The position numbers were made by a program, and so were the translations under genes. The notes beneath the pieces are model-generated. The model was not told where the DNA came from. It did not search any database and worked only from the letters and a program-made list of their open reading frames with translations. From Gnetum montanum (Eukaryota > Streptophyta > Gnetopsida > Gnetales > Gnetaceae), in assembly GCA_015680685.1 (NCBI GenBank), contig MNCI01023656.1, forward strand, positions 181,038 through 205,604: a stretch of 24,567 nucleotides of DNA, given 5' to 3'. This document shows, one piece after another, positions 1 to 11,756 of this stretch (position 1 is its first letter; every line of letters begins with the position of its first letter).

Positions 1-77
1 AGGGGAAGACGCGATATCGTGTACGCGATATCACATGGGATGCGATATCGCGGCACATGCAGGTCGCGTCTCATCAA
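1..77 (-). repeat. LTR terminal fragment with GATATC motifs
   Basis: This is the outer (U3) end of an LTR of the same family as the solo LTR at 11337-12317. It ends in CGCGTCTCATCA, exactly as that LTR ends at 12317, and carries three GATATC palindromes in the same context (GCGATATC, ATGCGATATCGCGG). Transcriptional polarity is inferred as minus from the better-preserved copy, where the TATA box reads on the minus strand. The rest of this LTR lies left of the window or is lost. Confidence 0.75.
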
Positions 78-87
78 CTGCCTTCAG

Positions 88-299
88 GAGTAGCATAGAT
101 TAGGAAACACATCATACACCTCATCTAGACTAAACCATATGTAACATATGCAATACTAGTATAGGTGGGAAGACAACGAACTGCGACCTAAGGCTAACTA
201 TCTAGATGCCACAACTAGTCCATCTGCGGAGTTCGATCGGATCACGCGTGCGACGCTCATTTTGTATGTTTGAGTGTAGGGGTATCTCGCCACTCATCA
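88..299 (+). repeat. LTR fragment (R/U5 end), opposite orientation
   Basis: This stretch matches the reverse complement of roughly 11337-11560. Shared blocks include GGGAAGACAACGAAC, a CTGCG(A/G)AGTTCGA block, CGCGTGC(G/T)ACGCTC and the terminus CTCGCCACTCATCA. It is therefore the inner end of the same LTR family in plus orientation. No primer-binding site resembling a tRNA 3' end follows position 299, so a complete element is not supported. It abuts the opposite-facing fragment at 1-77, which implies a rearrangement or independent insertions. Confidence 0.7.
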
Positions 300-973
300 G
301 TGATCATTAGATAGCCGTTGCATGAATTCCAAGGCAATTTTGAAAACATCAAGGCTATAAGAAGACTTCATTCTCTTGTGGAATGTGCAAGTTTTTTGTG
401 GGCAAGCATCAACATCAAGCAATCATTGTATGCATTATTCTATTTATGTATCTCATTGTACTATCTATTAAACTATTATAGTGATTATATTTTACTATGA
501 TTCAAAGTACAAGGACTAGCAAATCAGTTGCATCCTACCCTTGTAATTTATTTTTCTCTTTCTTCTTGCCCTGATGGTGTTGATGCAATTCTTGCGAGAA
601 GGCATTGTGATTGAGCTTGTTGGGATCCAACTGGGATTGAGTGGTTGATGCAATGTCACAACACTTTGTGCGGAGCTCAATTTGTAAAGGCTATGGGATC
701 CTTAAAACCACATTCTAAGCTTGTTAGGACCTAGCTAGGTTGAGTAGATTCATGACAATAAATCACTCCAAAGTAGAGCTTAGAGTTATATAGGGTGTGG
801 TGCCCTTCAAATCATATTTTAAGAGGACTAGAGTCCACAGTTATGTAAGTGAACTATCCTTTGAGTGTGAACTACCCAAGTTGGGAAATCATATTAAATT
901 TGGTTATGGTTTTTGTTGGTGTAAATTTTTATTTGGTGAACTTATTCATCCCCTACCCCCCCTTCTAATTTGA
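300..973. other. No gene seen; AT-rich spacer
   Basis: I see no convincing coding region, RNA gene or repeat here. The small open frame at 318-500 has no recognisable features. The segment probably includes degraded 5' untranslated sequence of the gypsy element that follows, but no primer-binding site could be recognised. Confidence 0.5.
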
Positions 974-1489
974 ATGATCCTCATTCATAAGATTCAAAGG
1001 CCAATTGAGCAAGTGGCTAAGGAAGAAGATGAGCTAAAAAAGAGAAAAAGTGTAGAAGAGTTCAATAGGGATCCCTCCATCCAGAAGAGGGAGGTCCATT
1101 TAGGTGACAATGAGGAGGAGACACCACTTGATGAAGTGGTGCAACAAAAATCTTTATTGATCCAAAAATCTGTCTCTAAAATATTAACTAAGGTTGATAA
1201 AATGTGGGACTTCTTAGATGAAAAATTTCAAACTGCTCTAAGAATTGCAAAGGATAATAGAGATCAAGGAGGTAGTGTATGTGACAGAAGGAAGAAAAAG
1301 GAAGCTAAACATGCCCATCATAAGGGTAAGGGCAAACCTACTATAGTAGAAGAGGTTGTAGATTCCAAATCAGATGATGATGGATGTGATATCTATCAGT
1401 ATGAACATCCTAAGGGATGTAGCCCAATTGTATCACACTTGCAAAAATCTAAGGTGTATGCTTTGAATCCTCTCTTGGCAAAACAGTAA
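974..1489 (+). pseudogene. Gag-like fragment of Ty3/gypsy element
   Basis: An open frame of 171 codons with a very charged, lysine/glutamate-rich product: a predicted helical stretch near residues 45-100 (KSVSKILTKVDKMWDFLDEK), then a basic patch (RRKKKEAKHAHHKGKGK) and an acidic tail. There is no zinc knuckle. It lies upstream of, and collinear with, the protease and polymerase remnants, so a gag or gag-linker role is inferred from position. From about 1640 to 2050 the reading continues, with stops, as a proline/serine-rich linker in the frame of the protease. The ATG at 974 is only the first in the open frame and is probably not the ancestral start. Confidence 0.5.
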
Positions 1490-2159
1490 ACACTTAGGAG
1501 GTTGCCTTATTCCCAAGGTAACTATTGGTAGTTCCACCAACAAGCCTACTATCCGAGTGGAGTGCCACTTTAGTCTCATGAACAATATTAGTAGTGGAAA
1601 CACCTATAGTTGTAGGGGATGCCACCTCTAAGGCAGCAGTAGCCTTATCGCCAGCCAAATTCATACAAGTACTACATTCAACAACCTATCTCTCCATGTG
1701 ACTCTTCCAATCACGCTTCTTTCCAACACCACTAGTAACCTCCTAGCTATTACAAAGCATCATCTCCAAGCAAGGAGTTCCTATTTCCTTGTTACCCTCC
1801 TCATTCTTCCACTCTTGTACCTCCATCCTTAAATCCTTTGCCACTTTCTCCATCTATGCATGGAAAAATACCAACCTAGTTATAGCAAAGAAATGCCACA
1901 AGGGTCATGAACTTACAACCAGCTTCTCAACTGAGTGGTTTTGACACTAAGCCTTGAAAAAGACCATTCTTTAGAACCAAAAACCCAACAAAGCCCTCAT
2001 AGACACTTGCGATTGTTAACTTTGCTTCTTCTACCTCCTCTAAAATGTCTCTTAAGAGCCCTTAAGACCAAAAAGCTTCCAAATTGCACACTATAATGTT
2101 GATCCATGTGGTCACTGATTCGATTAAGGCTAGCCATCTTCCTAAGAAGAGAACTGATC

Positions 2160-2605
2160 CTGGGAGTCCCCTCATCTACTTACAAATCATAGAAAATGAA
2201 CCATGAAAGGCTCTTCTAGACTTAAGTTCTAGAGTTAACTTGATATCACAAGAGACATATAGAGCTTGGAACCTACCTCCACTCAAAAAAAGCAACATTT
2301 ACTTAGAGTTGGCAAATCAATCCATCACTATTCCCTTGGGGTTGATGGAGGACATTGTGACTACCATTTATGGGTGATCTTATCTTGCTAACTTCCTAGT
2401 GATTTGTGTGAATAAATACAAGGGGGACTTCTCTATCATTATGGGAGAAGCATGGCTAAGTACCATTGATGCATCATTAGGGATAAGAGATCTATCCTTG
2501 GAAATTTCCAAGGAGAATGAATTTGGAAGATTGAGAAGAAGCGCATTCCATGTATTGTGTATAGTGACACAGGATGCCACTACATGCAGAAATTGTGGAT
2601 CATAA
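2160..2605 (+). pseudogene. Retroviral-type aspartic protease remnant (Ty3/gypsy)
   Basis: In one frame the sequence reads KALLDLSSRVNLISQ (from about 2207), which corresponds to the ALLDxGSSVNLI active-site region of gypsy proteases. It continues with the flap/strand region (NIYLELANQSITIPLG, then EDIV), and near 2440 IIMGEAWLST corresponds to the ILGRPFLAT motif. The frame stays open from 2399 to 2605. The catalytic DxG/S position reads DLS, so the DSG/DTG triad is altered. Upstream stops and the lost motif mark it as nonfunctional. The antisense frame at 2380-2658 is a shadow. Confidence 0.75.
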
Positions 2606-3089
2606 AAAGAACAACACTCAAAGCATGTAGGTAGTGTGCAAATGTCATAGAAATTCAAAGGTGCTTATATGCAACAACCACAAAATAGGAGGACATCCAA
2701 TGACTGACAATGGAAATTGAGGCCAACTCAACCATGTGCATGGAACCATTTGAGAGCCTCACAGGCTCTTATGTAGATAGCATGGACCAATTGGAGTGGG
2801 TCCATTGCTAACTCTCTGAGGGATAAGGTGAAATCAATTGGGAAGAGTTGGAAATCCCTGAAACATTCAAGCAGGAGCCCCTTAAGCTGAAAGCTCTATT
2901 AGCTTAAATGAAATATGCCTTTTTGAATAATGGCAAACTGGTTATCATTAATGCCACTCTTGGTCATTTGCAAAAAAATAAGTTGTTGGAAGTTAATAAG
3001 AAATGGCCAACAACCTTTGCTTGATCATATCATAAGCTCACAGGTGTCAATCTTAGGATATGCTAGCACTGAATCTACACAGACTCCTC

Positions 3090-3905
3090 CATAAAACTAA
3101 AGAGGCAATCGTAGAGAAGGTTGAACCCCAAGCTTAAACAAAACATCAAGGAGGAGATTAAGAAACTCATTGAGGTGGGGCCTATTTATCTCATTGTAGA
3201 TAGTGAGTGGGTTAACCCACTTGTCATAGTGCTAGAGAAAGGAGGAAAGTGAAGGATCCACATAGATTTCAAGCTATTGAACATGGCTACCTATAAAGAT
3301 CACTTTCCTTTGCAATTTATGGACCAAGTGTTGGATACAATTGTAGGGAATTACTATTACAACTTCCTAGATGGTTATAATGGCTATAACCAAATCTATA
3401 TTGCATCAAAGGATTAGTCCAAAACAACATCCACAAGTTCTTCAGGGACTTTTGCATACAAGAAGATGCCCTTTGACTTATGCAATGCTCCTGTTACATT
3501 TCAATGTTTGATCCTCAGCATCTTCTAATAGCGGATTGGTAGTGGAGTGGAGGTCTTCATGGATGATTTCTTCACCTGTGGGGCTACATTTGAGCAAGCC
3601 TTGGACCATCTAGAGCAAGTGATTAAAAGATGTGTGGAGACAACCCTTAGGCTCAACTAGCAAAAGAGCCATTTGATGGTCCAAAAAGGCATTATCTTGG
3701 GGCACTGTATTTCTAGCAAAGGGATTGAGATAAACTTAGAAAAGATAAGGGTCATCCAAGGAATCATCATATAGCTCGAAACTATTAAAGATGTTAGGTC
3801 ATTCCTTGGATACACTGGTTATTATAGGTGTTTCATTGAGAACTTTTCAAAGATTACCAAATCATTGGTAGAGCTCATAAAAAAGGATGCACCATTTCTC
3901 TTAAC
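3090..3905 (+). pseudogene. Reverse transcriptase domain remnant (Ty3/gypsy)
   Basis: Read with interruptions, the segment gives the ordered reverse transcriptase blocks: a conserved N-terminal region (KEEIKKLIEVG), WVNPLVIV, RIHIDFKLLN, KDHFPLQFMDQVLD, the GTFAYKKMPFDLCNAPVTFQ block, and the catalytic box VFMDDF (codons ATG GAT GAT at 3559-3567). It then continues to LGHCISSKGIEI and RSFLGYTGYYRCFI. In-frame stops interrupt it repeatedly, several being TAG where glutamine is normal (D*SK near 3415, LN*QK near 3658). The catalytic aspartates survive but the protein could not be made. It would have been the polymerase of the element whose protease lies just upstream. Confidence 0.9.
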
Positions 3906-3959
3906 TAAGCAATGTGAGCATGCATTCTAGCACCTCTAGTAGAAGCTTTTAGAAATTCC

Positions 3960-4360
3960 CATTCTATGAATACTAGACTGGTCTAGAGCCTTCCATATCA
4001 TGACAGTTGCATCTAACCATGTCTTAGAAGTTGTGGTTACATAGTTGGATGATCAGAAATGTCCATATTACATCCATTGTGTAAGTAGGAGCATTGTGGA
4101 TGCATAATTGAATTACATCACCATTGAAAAAAAAAACTCATGGCCATGGTTTATGCTCTAGAGAAATTTAGGCACAATGTGCTTGGATATAAGGTGTTTG
4201 TACACACTAACCATAATGCTATTAGGTTCCTTATAAATAAGCCAATGATGAGCCCTCATATTATACAGTGACTAGTGATCTTACAAGAGTTCAATCTTAT
4301 GATGGTGGATAGAAAGGTAAGCAAGAATGTGGTAGCTGACCACTTGTCTTGGTTATGATG
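3960..4360 (+). pseudogene. RNase H domain remnant (Ty3/gypsy)
   Basis: This follows the polymerase block with the order expected for a gypsy pol. The conserved YITIEKE-like motif is near 4115, followed by AMVYALEKFRHNVLGYKVFVHT and the tail VADHLSWL near 4330-4355. A run of ten A residues at about 4126-4136 throws the frame off within the EKE motif, and TAG replaces glutamine in VVT*LDDQ. It is nonfunctional. Confidence 0.8.
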
Positions 4361-4619
4361 GAACAATAAGAAGAAGAAGAGTCCACTCTCAGGCCAATTT
4401 CCTAATGAACTCCCTTATGTTGGTGCTATGAACAAACAAGACCCCAAGGAATCAATTAGTATAAGAACCACTTGTCCTACCTACTTAGTCAAGAGAGGCC
4501 ATAGGGTTGGAACAACAAAAAGAAATAACAGTTTCTTCACTAGGTCAAACATTTCATGGAGATTAATAACAACCTTTACAAGATTTGTGCAGATGACCTA
4601 GTAAGATGGTGTGTCCCTG

Positions 4620-5665
4620 ATGTAGATCAACTGCAAGTCCTCCAAGATGCACACAAGGATTATTGTGGAGGCCACTACGCTAGGTGCATGGAAGGATATT
4701 ATTAGTGGACACTTTTCAGGGATGCCCATCACTTCATCCACTCCTGTGATTAATGCCAATGTAATGGGGGGATGATTGCTCATATGGAAGGGCCCCAATA
4801 GTGGATCAAACCACTGGAGCCTTTTGACCTCTGGGGAATTAACTTTATGAGACCCATCAACCCCATGTACAATAGAAAGGCCTATATAATTGTAGCTGTT
4901 AACTATTACATGAAATGGGCTGAAGCTGTGACCGTCATCGATTGTATATCCTCTATGGTGATCTAGTTTGTATAAAAATATGTTGTAAATAGGTTTGGTG
5001 TGCCAAAGATACTTATTTCTGATAATGATACTTGTAAACACATGCAATGCTTGGGGGTTGAGCATAAATTAACAACTCCATACCACCCCCAAGCCAACGG
5101 TCAAGTTGAAGTTACAGATAGGGAGATAACCAAAATAGTAATGCATACCATTAGTAAATATAAAAGGGGCTAGAGCTCTAAACTCAATGATGCTCTTTGG
5201 GTCTATCATTCAACATGGAAACTTCCTATAGGATACTCTTCTTATGAGCTTGTGTACGAGAAGCTCCCAACACCTCCTATCCAAGTCAAACTTCATACAC
5301 TATCAACTACATGTGACCTCAACTTAGATCTAAGTCTAGCATATAAAGAACAATTGATGAACCTCAATGTGCTAGATTAGAGTCAATTAGTGGCCCTATC
5401 ATCTAACAAAGTGCACAAGTCATACAACAAACAACATCATGACCTTAGGATAAGGAAAGTTAAATTTCAACTGGGAGATAAGGTGCTCTATTAGAATCCC
5501 ATGCATTTACCTCAATGAACTAAGTTTTAAACATTATGGAAGGGCTCTTATATCTTCTATAAAATCTTTTCATTTGGGGCCATGTTAATCTACCAGCTTG
5601 ACAGCCCAAATAAGAAATTGTTAGTTAAAACTCAATAAATAAAGCATTTCCATGAATAATGAGTA
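4620..5665 (+). pseudogene. Integrase remnant (Ty3/gypsy)
   Basis: The N-terminal zinc-binding region is visible (DAHKDYCGGHYAR, then CD*CQC near 4742-4757). The catalytic core follows: WGINFMRP, FGVPKILISDNDT and TPYHPQANGQVEVTDREI. The second aspartate (ISD) and the glutamate (QVEV) of the D,D,E triad are present. The first aspartate reads AAC (Asn) where GAC/GAT is usual. Further stops occur (GPQ*WI, VI*FV*K, NVLD*SQ). The C-terminal part (VKFQLGDKVLY) reaches about 5665. The 155-codon antisense frame at 4598-5065 is a shadow. Confidence 0.88.
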
Positions 5666-5689
5666 ACCAATGGATACAATGCCTCAACA

Positions 5690-7100
5690 AATGATCAGGA
5701 GCAGTTGATCTTTAGGATCTCCTCCTTTCAACTAAGTCATGGGGGAGATGGTTACCCATGTTGAGATCCTTTAAAGTGGCTCCTTAGTTTTAACTTTTTT
5801 GTTTTACACTATTTTTAGTATGTTTTCCATTTTTTTGAGTCTTTTATGATTTTTCCTATATTTTTCTTTATTTGAATTTTCCTTACGTTTCGTCATTTTT
5901 CTTTATTGCCATTAGGACTTGGTGCCAACAAACAACTGCTCATCGTTGGTGGTTTGAACTTTATTGATTACTTGATTACAAATGACTAGATTTCATTTGA
6001 GAATTTTGGTGTTTACTTATGAAACATTAATTCTTTTCCTATTAATGGGTAGTGAGTCCATGTCATCCATCACTCCACTCAACTCTATGGTGTTTTCTCA
6101 TTTTGGAAATATGAGGTTCCTTCCTAATAAAAACTTATAATGAATTGGTGACCTCTGTACTTTCCAAACTTGGAATGAATTAAGTGGATTGACAAGGGTA
6201 TGACTTCAAGGGGATTTGTCACCTTTGTACTTGCTTGCCATCTAAGTTACATGAGTGTTCCCATAGATTTCTTACCATTCCTACGTCAACCAATAAACAG
6301 GAAGCAAAGTCTTTGCATGGTGTGATTACCATTTGAAAAATAATAATAATAATAAAATAATGAAAATTCAAAGCACACCGCTTAGACATAATAACGGGCT
6401 ACAAGCACTGGTTATGGGGCTAGAAAGACATGTTATCCATGCCTGAAGGCACTACTCTAACTAAGATCCTTTTCACTTCCTGCTTCTCTTTTCTTCTTCT
6501 CTAGGAATTGTGAGTGGTTTGTGGGGATGTTTTTGTAGCTTGGGGGGTGGAATGGTTTAAGGTTTTAATGCAAAGTCACTGGAAGTGGCTGGTCTTGATT
6601 CGGACTAAGAAAGGAAGTTCTTAGGTTAGAATTAATAACATCTTCCAAAAGGGACTTCATGTGACCATCATGGGAAACTCTGTTCCATGCTCTCTCTCAT
6701 CCACCAATTTCTTCCACAAACCACCTCACTACCTCTTCTCATGAATGTTTCAATGGGTTCATTTAGTAAATGGTTGAAATTCTTTGATGATTTCTTTGGT
6801 GACTTGGTCTTTAACGATCCACAACCATTGATCATCCATGGGGTCCAAGGAATCCTTGGTTTGAGGGTATGCAAGAGCATTAAGGCCATGAGCCTCCTAT
6901 GGGGAGGACCCACCTACATACTCCTTGGTTGGAATGATTAAACTCCTTATCCCTTGGTCATTTCACTCTCAAAATCTTATGTTTTTCACTGTGATACATT
7001 CAGTTTTGTACTCCTTGACCAATAATCTCCAACTAAATTTCCCTTTTTAAGCATAATTCTAGCCCTCTTCAAGCATTTCATCTTGTTCTAAGCTTTTCTA
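5690..7100. other. Noncoding 3' region of gypsy element
   Basis: No recognisable gene. The stretch is T-rich with short A/T microsatellite patches (AAT repeats at about 6340-6358). A purine-rich GGGGGAGATGG at about 5740 lies shortly after the integrase tail and could be a polypurine tract or linker. Overlapping open frames on both strands at 6668-6941 have no similarity I recognise. Confidence 0.45.
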
Positions 7101-7212
7101 GCTTTCTCTAGACTTCAATTTCATTGAAAAACTTCTTGTTTTTACTTAGGTTTTTCATGTGCAAAATTTTTATCTTATGGTTGCATCAATGCATAATGCA
7201 TTGCAAAAAGCC

Positions 7213-7220
7213 TATAAATA
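7213..7220 (+). promoter_or_regulatory. TATA box of a probable LTR
   Basis: TATAAATA sits in GCCTATAAATAGCATTG, a typical context for an LTR promoter or a plant core promoter. It lies 1.5 kb after the gypsy integrase, so the surrounding 6950-7400 is most simply the 3' LTR of that element. I could not find its terminal dinucleotides or a second copy in the window. Confidence 0.4.
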
Positions 7221-7639
7221 GCATTGGGGACTTAGCCATTTTTTGCCATTTTCTCTCAAACACCAAAGGAATTTTTGCAGTTTTTCAAACCCAAAGCCTT
7301 CCCAAGCCCATAACTTTCATATCACTTATTTGATTCACTTTGTTCTTCGATCCTACAGCTATTGGAGGTGAGCTTTATATTGTGGGGGACATAAACCATA
7401 AGTTTTTGATAGAAATTTTTTTGAAATTTTTCTAACTTCCACAAGGTTTAACTAATAAAATAATACTAAAAATCACTAAGTTAAACCTTCCCAGTGAACT
7501 TGGGTAGCTATATAAATAAAATAATATTAAAATAATCAATCCATCATAATCACAACTTAGCCTAAGTGTAACTGATCAGATCAAAGAAGACAAGGTATCA
7601 AATTGTCTAAGTTACACATCAAATGCTAATCCTTGGCTA

Positions 7640-10430
7640 TGTTTGTGATTGCAAATGGCACCCAAACCAAGGGATGCATGACCATAGGAAGGAGGATAAT
7701 CCCAATCGAGGGAAAAGTAACCTAAAGAAGGAAGGGGCTAGTAGCTAGAGCAATCCCAAGAGGAAGCAGTAGAAACACATGCCATAGGACCTCTTCAAAA
7801 GGAGCTCAAAGTGGAATTTGTTTGATAGATTCCCACAATTGAGACTAGGTAATCACATCATGACAAGGTGCTTGGGCCAAGACCTAACCTAGAAGTCACT
7901 TTGACTGAAGTCTACCTAAGGAAAATTCACTCTAAGAAGGTATGAAGTGTTGTTCTTTAAGAACTAAACTTTGGTCCTTTCTTGAACTTGGCATTGGAAA
8001 ATATCATAACACAACTACAAACCTCTCCCATGTGGCCTATCCTCAATCAATTGGAGAGTGGTACATGGAAGAAACATACCTCTTCTGGAATAAAAGGTAG
8101 GTAAATGCCATAGTGAAAATAAAGTATATTAATATGTCCTACTCTGTGAAGGCCATCTTAGAGGCCCTTAGGTTGCCTGACACTATGGTAACCTTAGCAA
8201 AGATCTAAATGTAGGTGGACCCACAAGTTAAAAGAGAATAGATCAATGATGCTATAGAGTGGATTGTAAGGAGTACGGTGCACTCACCAAAGTAAAGACA
8301 ACCTACTTCAAAATCGTTGCCTATCATCCCAACCCAATAGTGAGGCTGAACAAGCTGGCAACCTTCTCCACCCATGCATGTGCCACTCTAAGCAATAAAT
8401 TCCCAGTCAACCTCCCATAGCTCATATTTCTAGAGATTGAGAAAAGGTTCAAAGAGAATAAGCATGGGAGAAAGACACTCCCCTTTTTGTACCTCATCAG
8501 AAAATTATGCAATAGGGGAGGCATAGCCTGCTATGCCAATGACACCCTTCATCATGCTCATACTACCTCTTGGTAGTTAATGATGAAGGATAAGGCACCT
8601 ACTAAGCTGTAAGAAGAGGACTAGCCATCATCGCCATCAACCACTCAAGAAATAATGTCGAAGGCTCATGCTGCCATTGAGCACACACACAAACTTTGTG
8701 AATAACCCCTACAATAGTAGTAGGTAGGACTAAGTGGTGCTAACCCATCAATCTACCGGCTAGCATTAAACCATCTTAACAAGGTTAGACACACTATCAA
8801 CTAGTTGGAGGAGATTGCACCATTATTCACTGCCCAAAGAATGCATGTGCTCACAAGGTTAAATCTTAGCACCCAAGAAGTGATGGCGTCCCTCCCAGGA
8901 TAATAATAATTCCTAGAGATTTTTGGGAATGCTGCCACTTTCTTGGGGCACCTAGAGGATGGCGAGGGAGCAATTGTCTTGGTGATGTAGCACCAGGGGT
9001 AGGAGACAGCAGCAAAGGTGGTGGCTGATCATGTAGTGGAAGGATTGAACATGTTTGCGACTATTGTGACTGATATTGTTGACCTAGGGATTTGTAGATG
9101 TCCACAGGAGCAGCTAGTGGGAGGCTTAGCGTAGCCTAGCACGAGTAGGTGTTGGACTAACTGGTAGGAATCAAGTAATCACTTCTAAAAGTCTTTGATC
9201 TCTTAAATAACATTACTACCATCCATTTAGCGTGATTGGAAGCTAGGGGCAAGCTCATCATTTCCAATGCCCAACTCGAGGTAGCCACATCCAAAAATTG
9301 TCAATTGGTTGCCGAGGTTATGGAGTTGAGAGCTTGACTCGCTGATCCCACCATTCTCAACCAAGCTGTAACAAGAGATGAAGCTTTCCTGCAACTTTAA
9401 AACAAATCGAGAGAGGCTAAGAATGCAAAGGAGATAATGATCTTTAATACATCCATCTTAGAGGCCTTGGCCTACAACATCGAGAAGGACCTGTCAGAGG
9501 TCCGCAAGGAGAACTTGGTTATGACCAAAGATAATTATCACTTGCAAAATGTCAAGGTCCAAAAATACCAAATGGAAGAATTTTTAGGATGGCAACAGGA
9601 GTAGCTTGCCAAGGTGACCATGGACTTGAGGAGGTTGGATGCTGAAAATTGAAATCTCTTGATGGAGGAAGTCTGTGCACTTCACCAAAAATTGATTATT
9701 GAGATAGTTGCCTAGAAGAATGAGGCCTTGAAGTTTGAACATGTCAAGAATCACTACAGACACTAGGTTGGGCTTCTCAGGGAAGTCAATAAAAAAGAAA
9801 TTCAATTGGCCAAGGTGAAGATGAACGAGACCCTCCAATAACTCCAATAAGGAGGTGACATGTGGCAACCCATCTTTGATGGACTTAATACGTACAACAA
9901 AGTTGAAATCTACCTAAAGGAGTTACAGATCAAGGAGAAAATATAATATATGAAGTTAGCCAACCTCTATGTGAACTTGGCAATGTTGATTGTCGAAATG
10001 TTGAGGTTAGAACTAGAGAAACAAGTGGCCAGCTCTTACCTCCTATATAAGGCAGAGTTTAAGCACTACAAAGACATGAAGCCAAAGCTAAAAATAGGTA
10101 ATGCCAAGCTTGAAGTTCTTAGTGATCAATGATTGAGAACCTAACCAAAAGGATGAATGACTATAGAGAGTTGCAAAATTTTGTTAGAGTGTTTGACATC
10201 AAACACAAACAATTCATTGCTTGGTTCGTAAACATCAAGGAGTTGTTCTCAGCCATGCCCTATCCATGGGATGTTTCCATATCAGCTCACATTGACGATG
10301 TTGCATGGACTACGTATGATCCTCGGACTAAAGAGGAGAAGATGAAAGCACTGCTGGATGCATTTCGTCTTCCACCAGAAGTAGCAACTATAGTGGAAAA
10401 ACCACAACCGCCTCAACCTAAACCACCATG
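7640..10430 (+). pseudogene. Broken 'plant transposon protein'-like ORF with coiled coil
   Basis: Recoverable peptide blocks run in order across several frames: IGEWYMEETYLFW (about 8045), INMSYSVKAILEALRLPD (about 8130), VAYHPNPIVRLNKLATFSTH then NKFPVNLP and TLPFLYLIRKLC (8310-8510), a helix-rich coiled-coil stretch (about 9420-10130, e.g. ATMDLRRLDAEN-like and MLRLELEKQV), and a tail MIENLTKRMNDYRELQ...PPQPKPP (10129-10431). The order of an 'AINxLLGLP'-like motif, then a 'FPSLITxLC'-like motif, then a coiled coil resembles the family called putative plant transposon protein, found beside plant LTR elements. Many stops and frameshifts show it is dead. The family assignment comes from pattern memory only. 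Confidence 0.5.
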
Positions 10431-10796
10431 AGCACTAGAGGCAGGGGAAGGTCCTTTAGCACCTCAAGAGCCTCCACCTCATGGGACCATTTGATGTTCT
10501 TCTCGTCTTCGGCCATCAAAGGAGTTCTAGTTGTTAAGTTTTGTAAAGGTGCTCAAATTTGTTTTCATGAACACCCATTTTTGTAATCATTGTAAATCCG
10601 TACACTTGGGCACTTAGCGTTAGTTTTTGTGCTAGTTAGTAAGTCGATGGTTCCATGTCTTTCCAAAATTTGTCAGAAGCTTGATCCTCCTTTTGTTCAC
10701 TTGAGGATGAGTTTTTAGTCAGTCGTAGGGGTATGATGAATCATCATCGATGGGTTGCATCAACGAGCATGCATCGACATGGCATCTGAGTCTGCC

Positions 10797-10804
10797 TATA
10801 TAAA
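10797..10804 (+). promoter_or_regulatory. TATA box in older LTR
   Basis: TATATAAA lies about 60 bp inside the LTR start, preceded by a CATCGA/GCATGC-rich U3. This gives plus-strand polarity, the same as the gag-like remnant upstream. Confidence 0.5.
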
Positions 10805-11756
10805 TGCACGCACCCACCACATTTATGGCATTAGTTAGTCAATAACTTAGGGAAGTTCTTGTAGTTTGTTTTCGTGATAGTTAGAGTATTTTCTAAGTGC
10901 CCACAGTAAGAATCAAGAATTGTATAGATTCTTATTTGAGCAATGATGTACTTGGACACTTCAATGTGACGGTAATAAAGACGAACTTCTTGAAATACCT
11001 TGCAACATTTGGAAATAGTTTAATGTTTAGTTTAATACATTGTACTATTCATGCAATTTACTTCCATGTCCTTAGTTAATTAAATATGATTAATTAATAC
11101 ACATAAGTATGACCAACTTGAGCATAACATTAACACTTGGTAATCCTAGTAGTGTTAGCACTCAACAGCGTTGTAATGTGTTCAGGATGTGTACAACAAG
11201 TGGGGTTGGATACTTATGTTAGGGAATAGCTTAAGACACTAGATAGTTTATTAGATTAATTAATGCTTAATTATTTTATTTTACACTTAAGCTAACATCG
11301 ATAAAAATATAAAATTATACAAATTGTGTACCTTGGTGATGAGTGGCGAGGTAACCCTACACTCAACCATACGAAACGAGCGTAGCACGCGCGATTTGGT
11401 CGAACTTCGCAGACTAAATGCCTAAATGCCCCATGGAACACTTGGGGTTAATCGTTCGTTGTCTTCCCAAACTGACTTGTTGTTGTCACGATGTATGGTT
11501 AAGTAAGTCTGAGGTATATGATTTTTTTGGTCTTTTATGGTTTATCTCCTATGCTAAAGGGTGAAGGGTTGAGAAAACTAACTACTCTAACTAATGTCCT
11601 AAGTCTAAATTAACTAGCGTCAGCATCCGTTCCCACTTACCGTACACACCCTAAACTGTGCAACTATGGCTACCAAACGCTAATCGTTACTGGGATTACC
11701 ACACGTAATGCACGTGCTCAAAGCGGTCGTACTGAGGCACCTAATTAGCCTAAGTG

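Noticed and set aside
318-500. 60-codon open frame near the left end
   Set aside because: Low-complexity hydrophobic tail from AT-rich DNA; no supporting feature.
4598-5065. 155-codon minus-strand open frame
   Set aside because: It is antisense to recognisable integrase sequence and has no motif of its own.
6668-6941. Overlapping open frames on both strands
   Set aside because: Short, unrecognised, and inside the noncoding 3' region of a dead retrotransposon.
88-11560. Inverted LTR-like ends as terminal inverted repeats of one 11-kb DNA transposon
   Set aside because: The right-hand copy is a complete TG...CA unit with its own CTTGG target duplication, so it is an independent LTR insertion.
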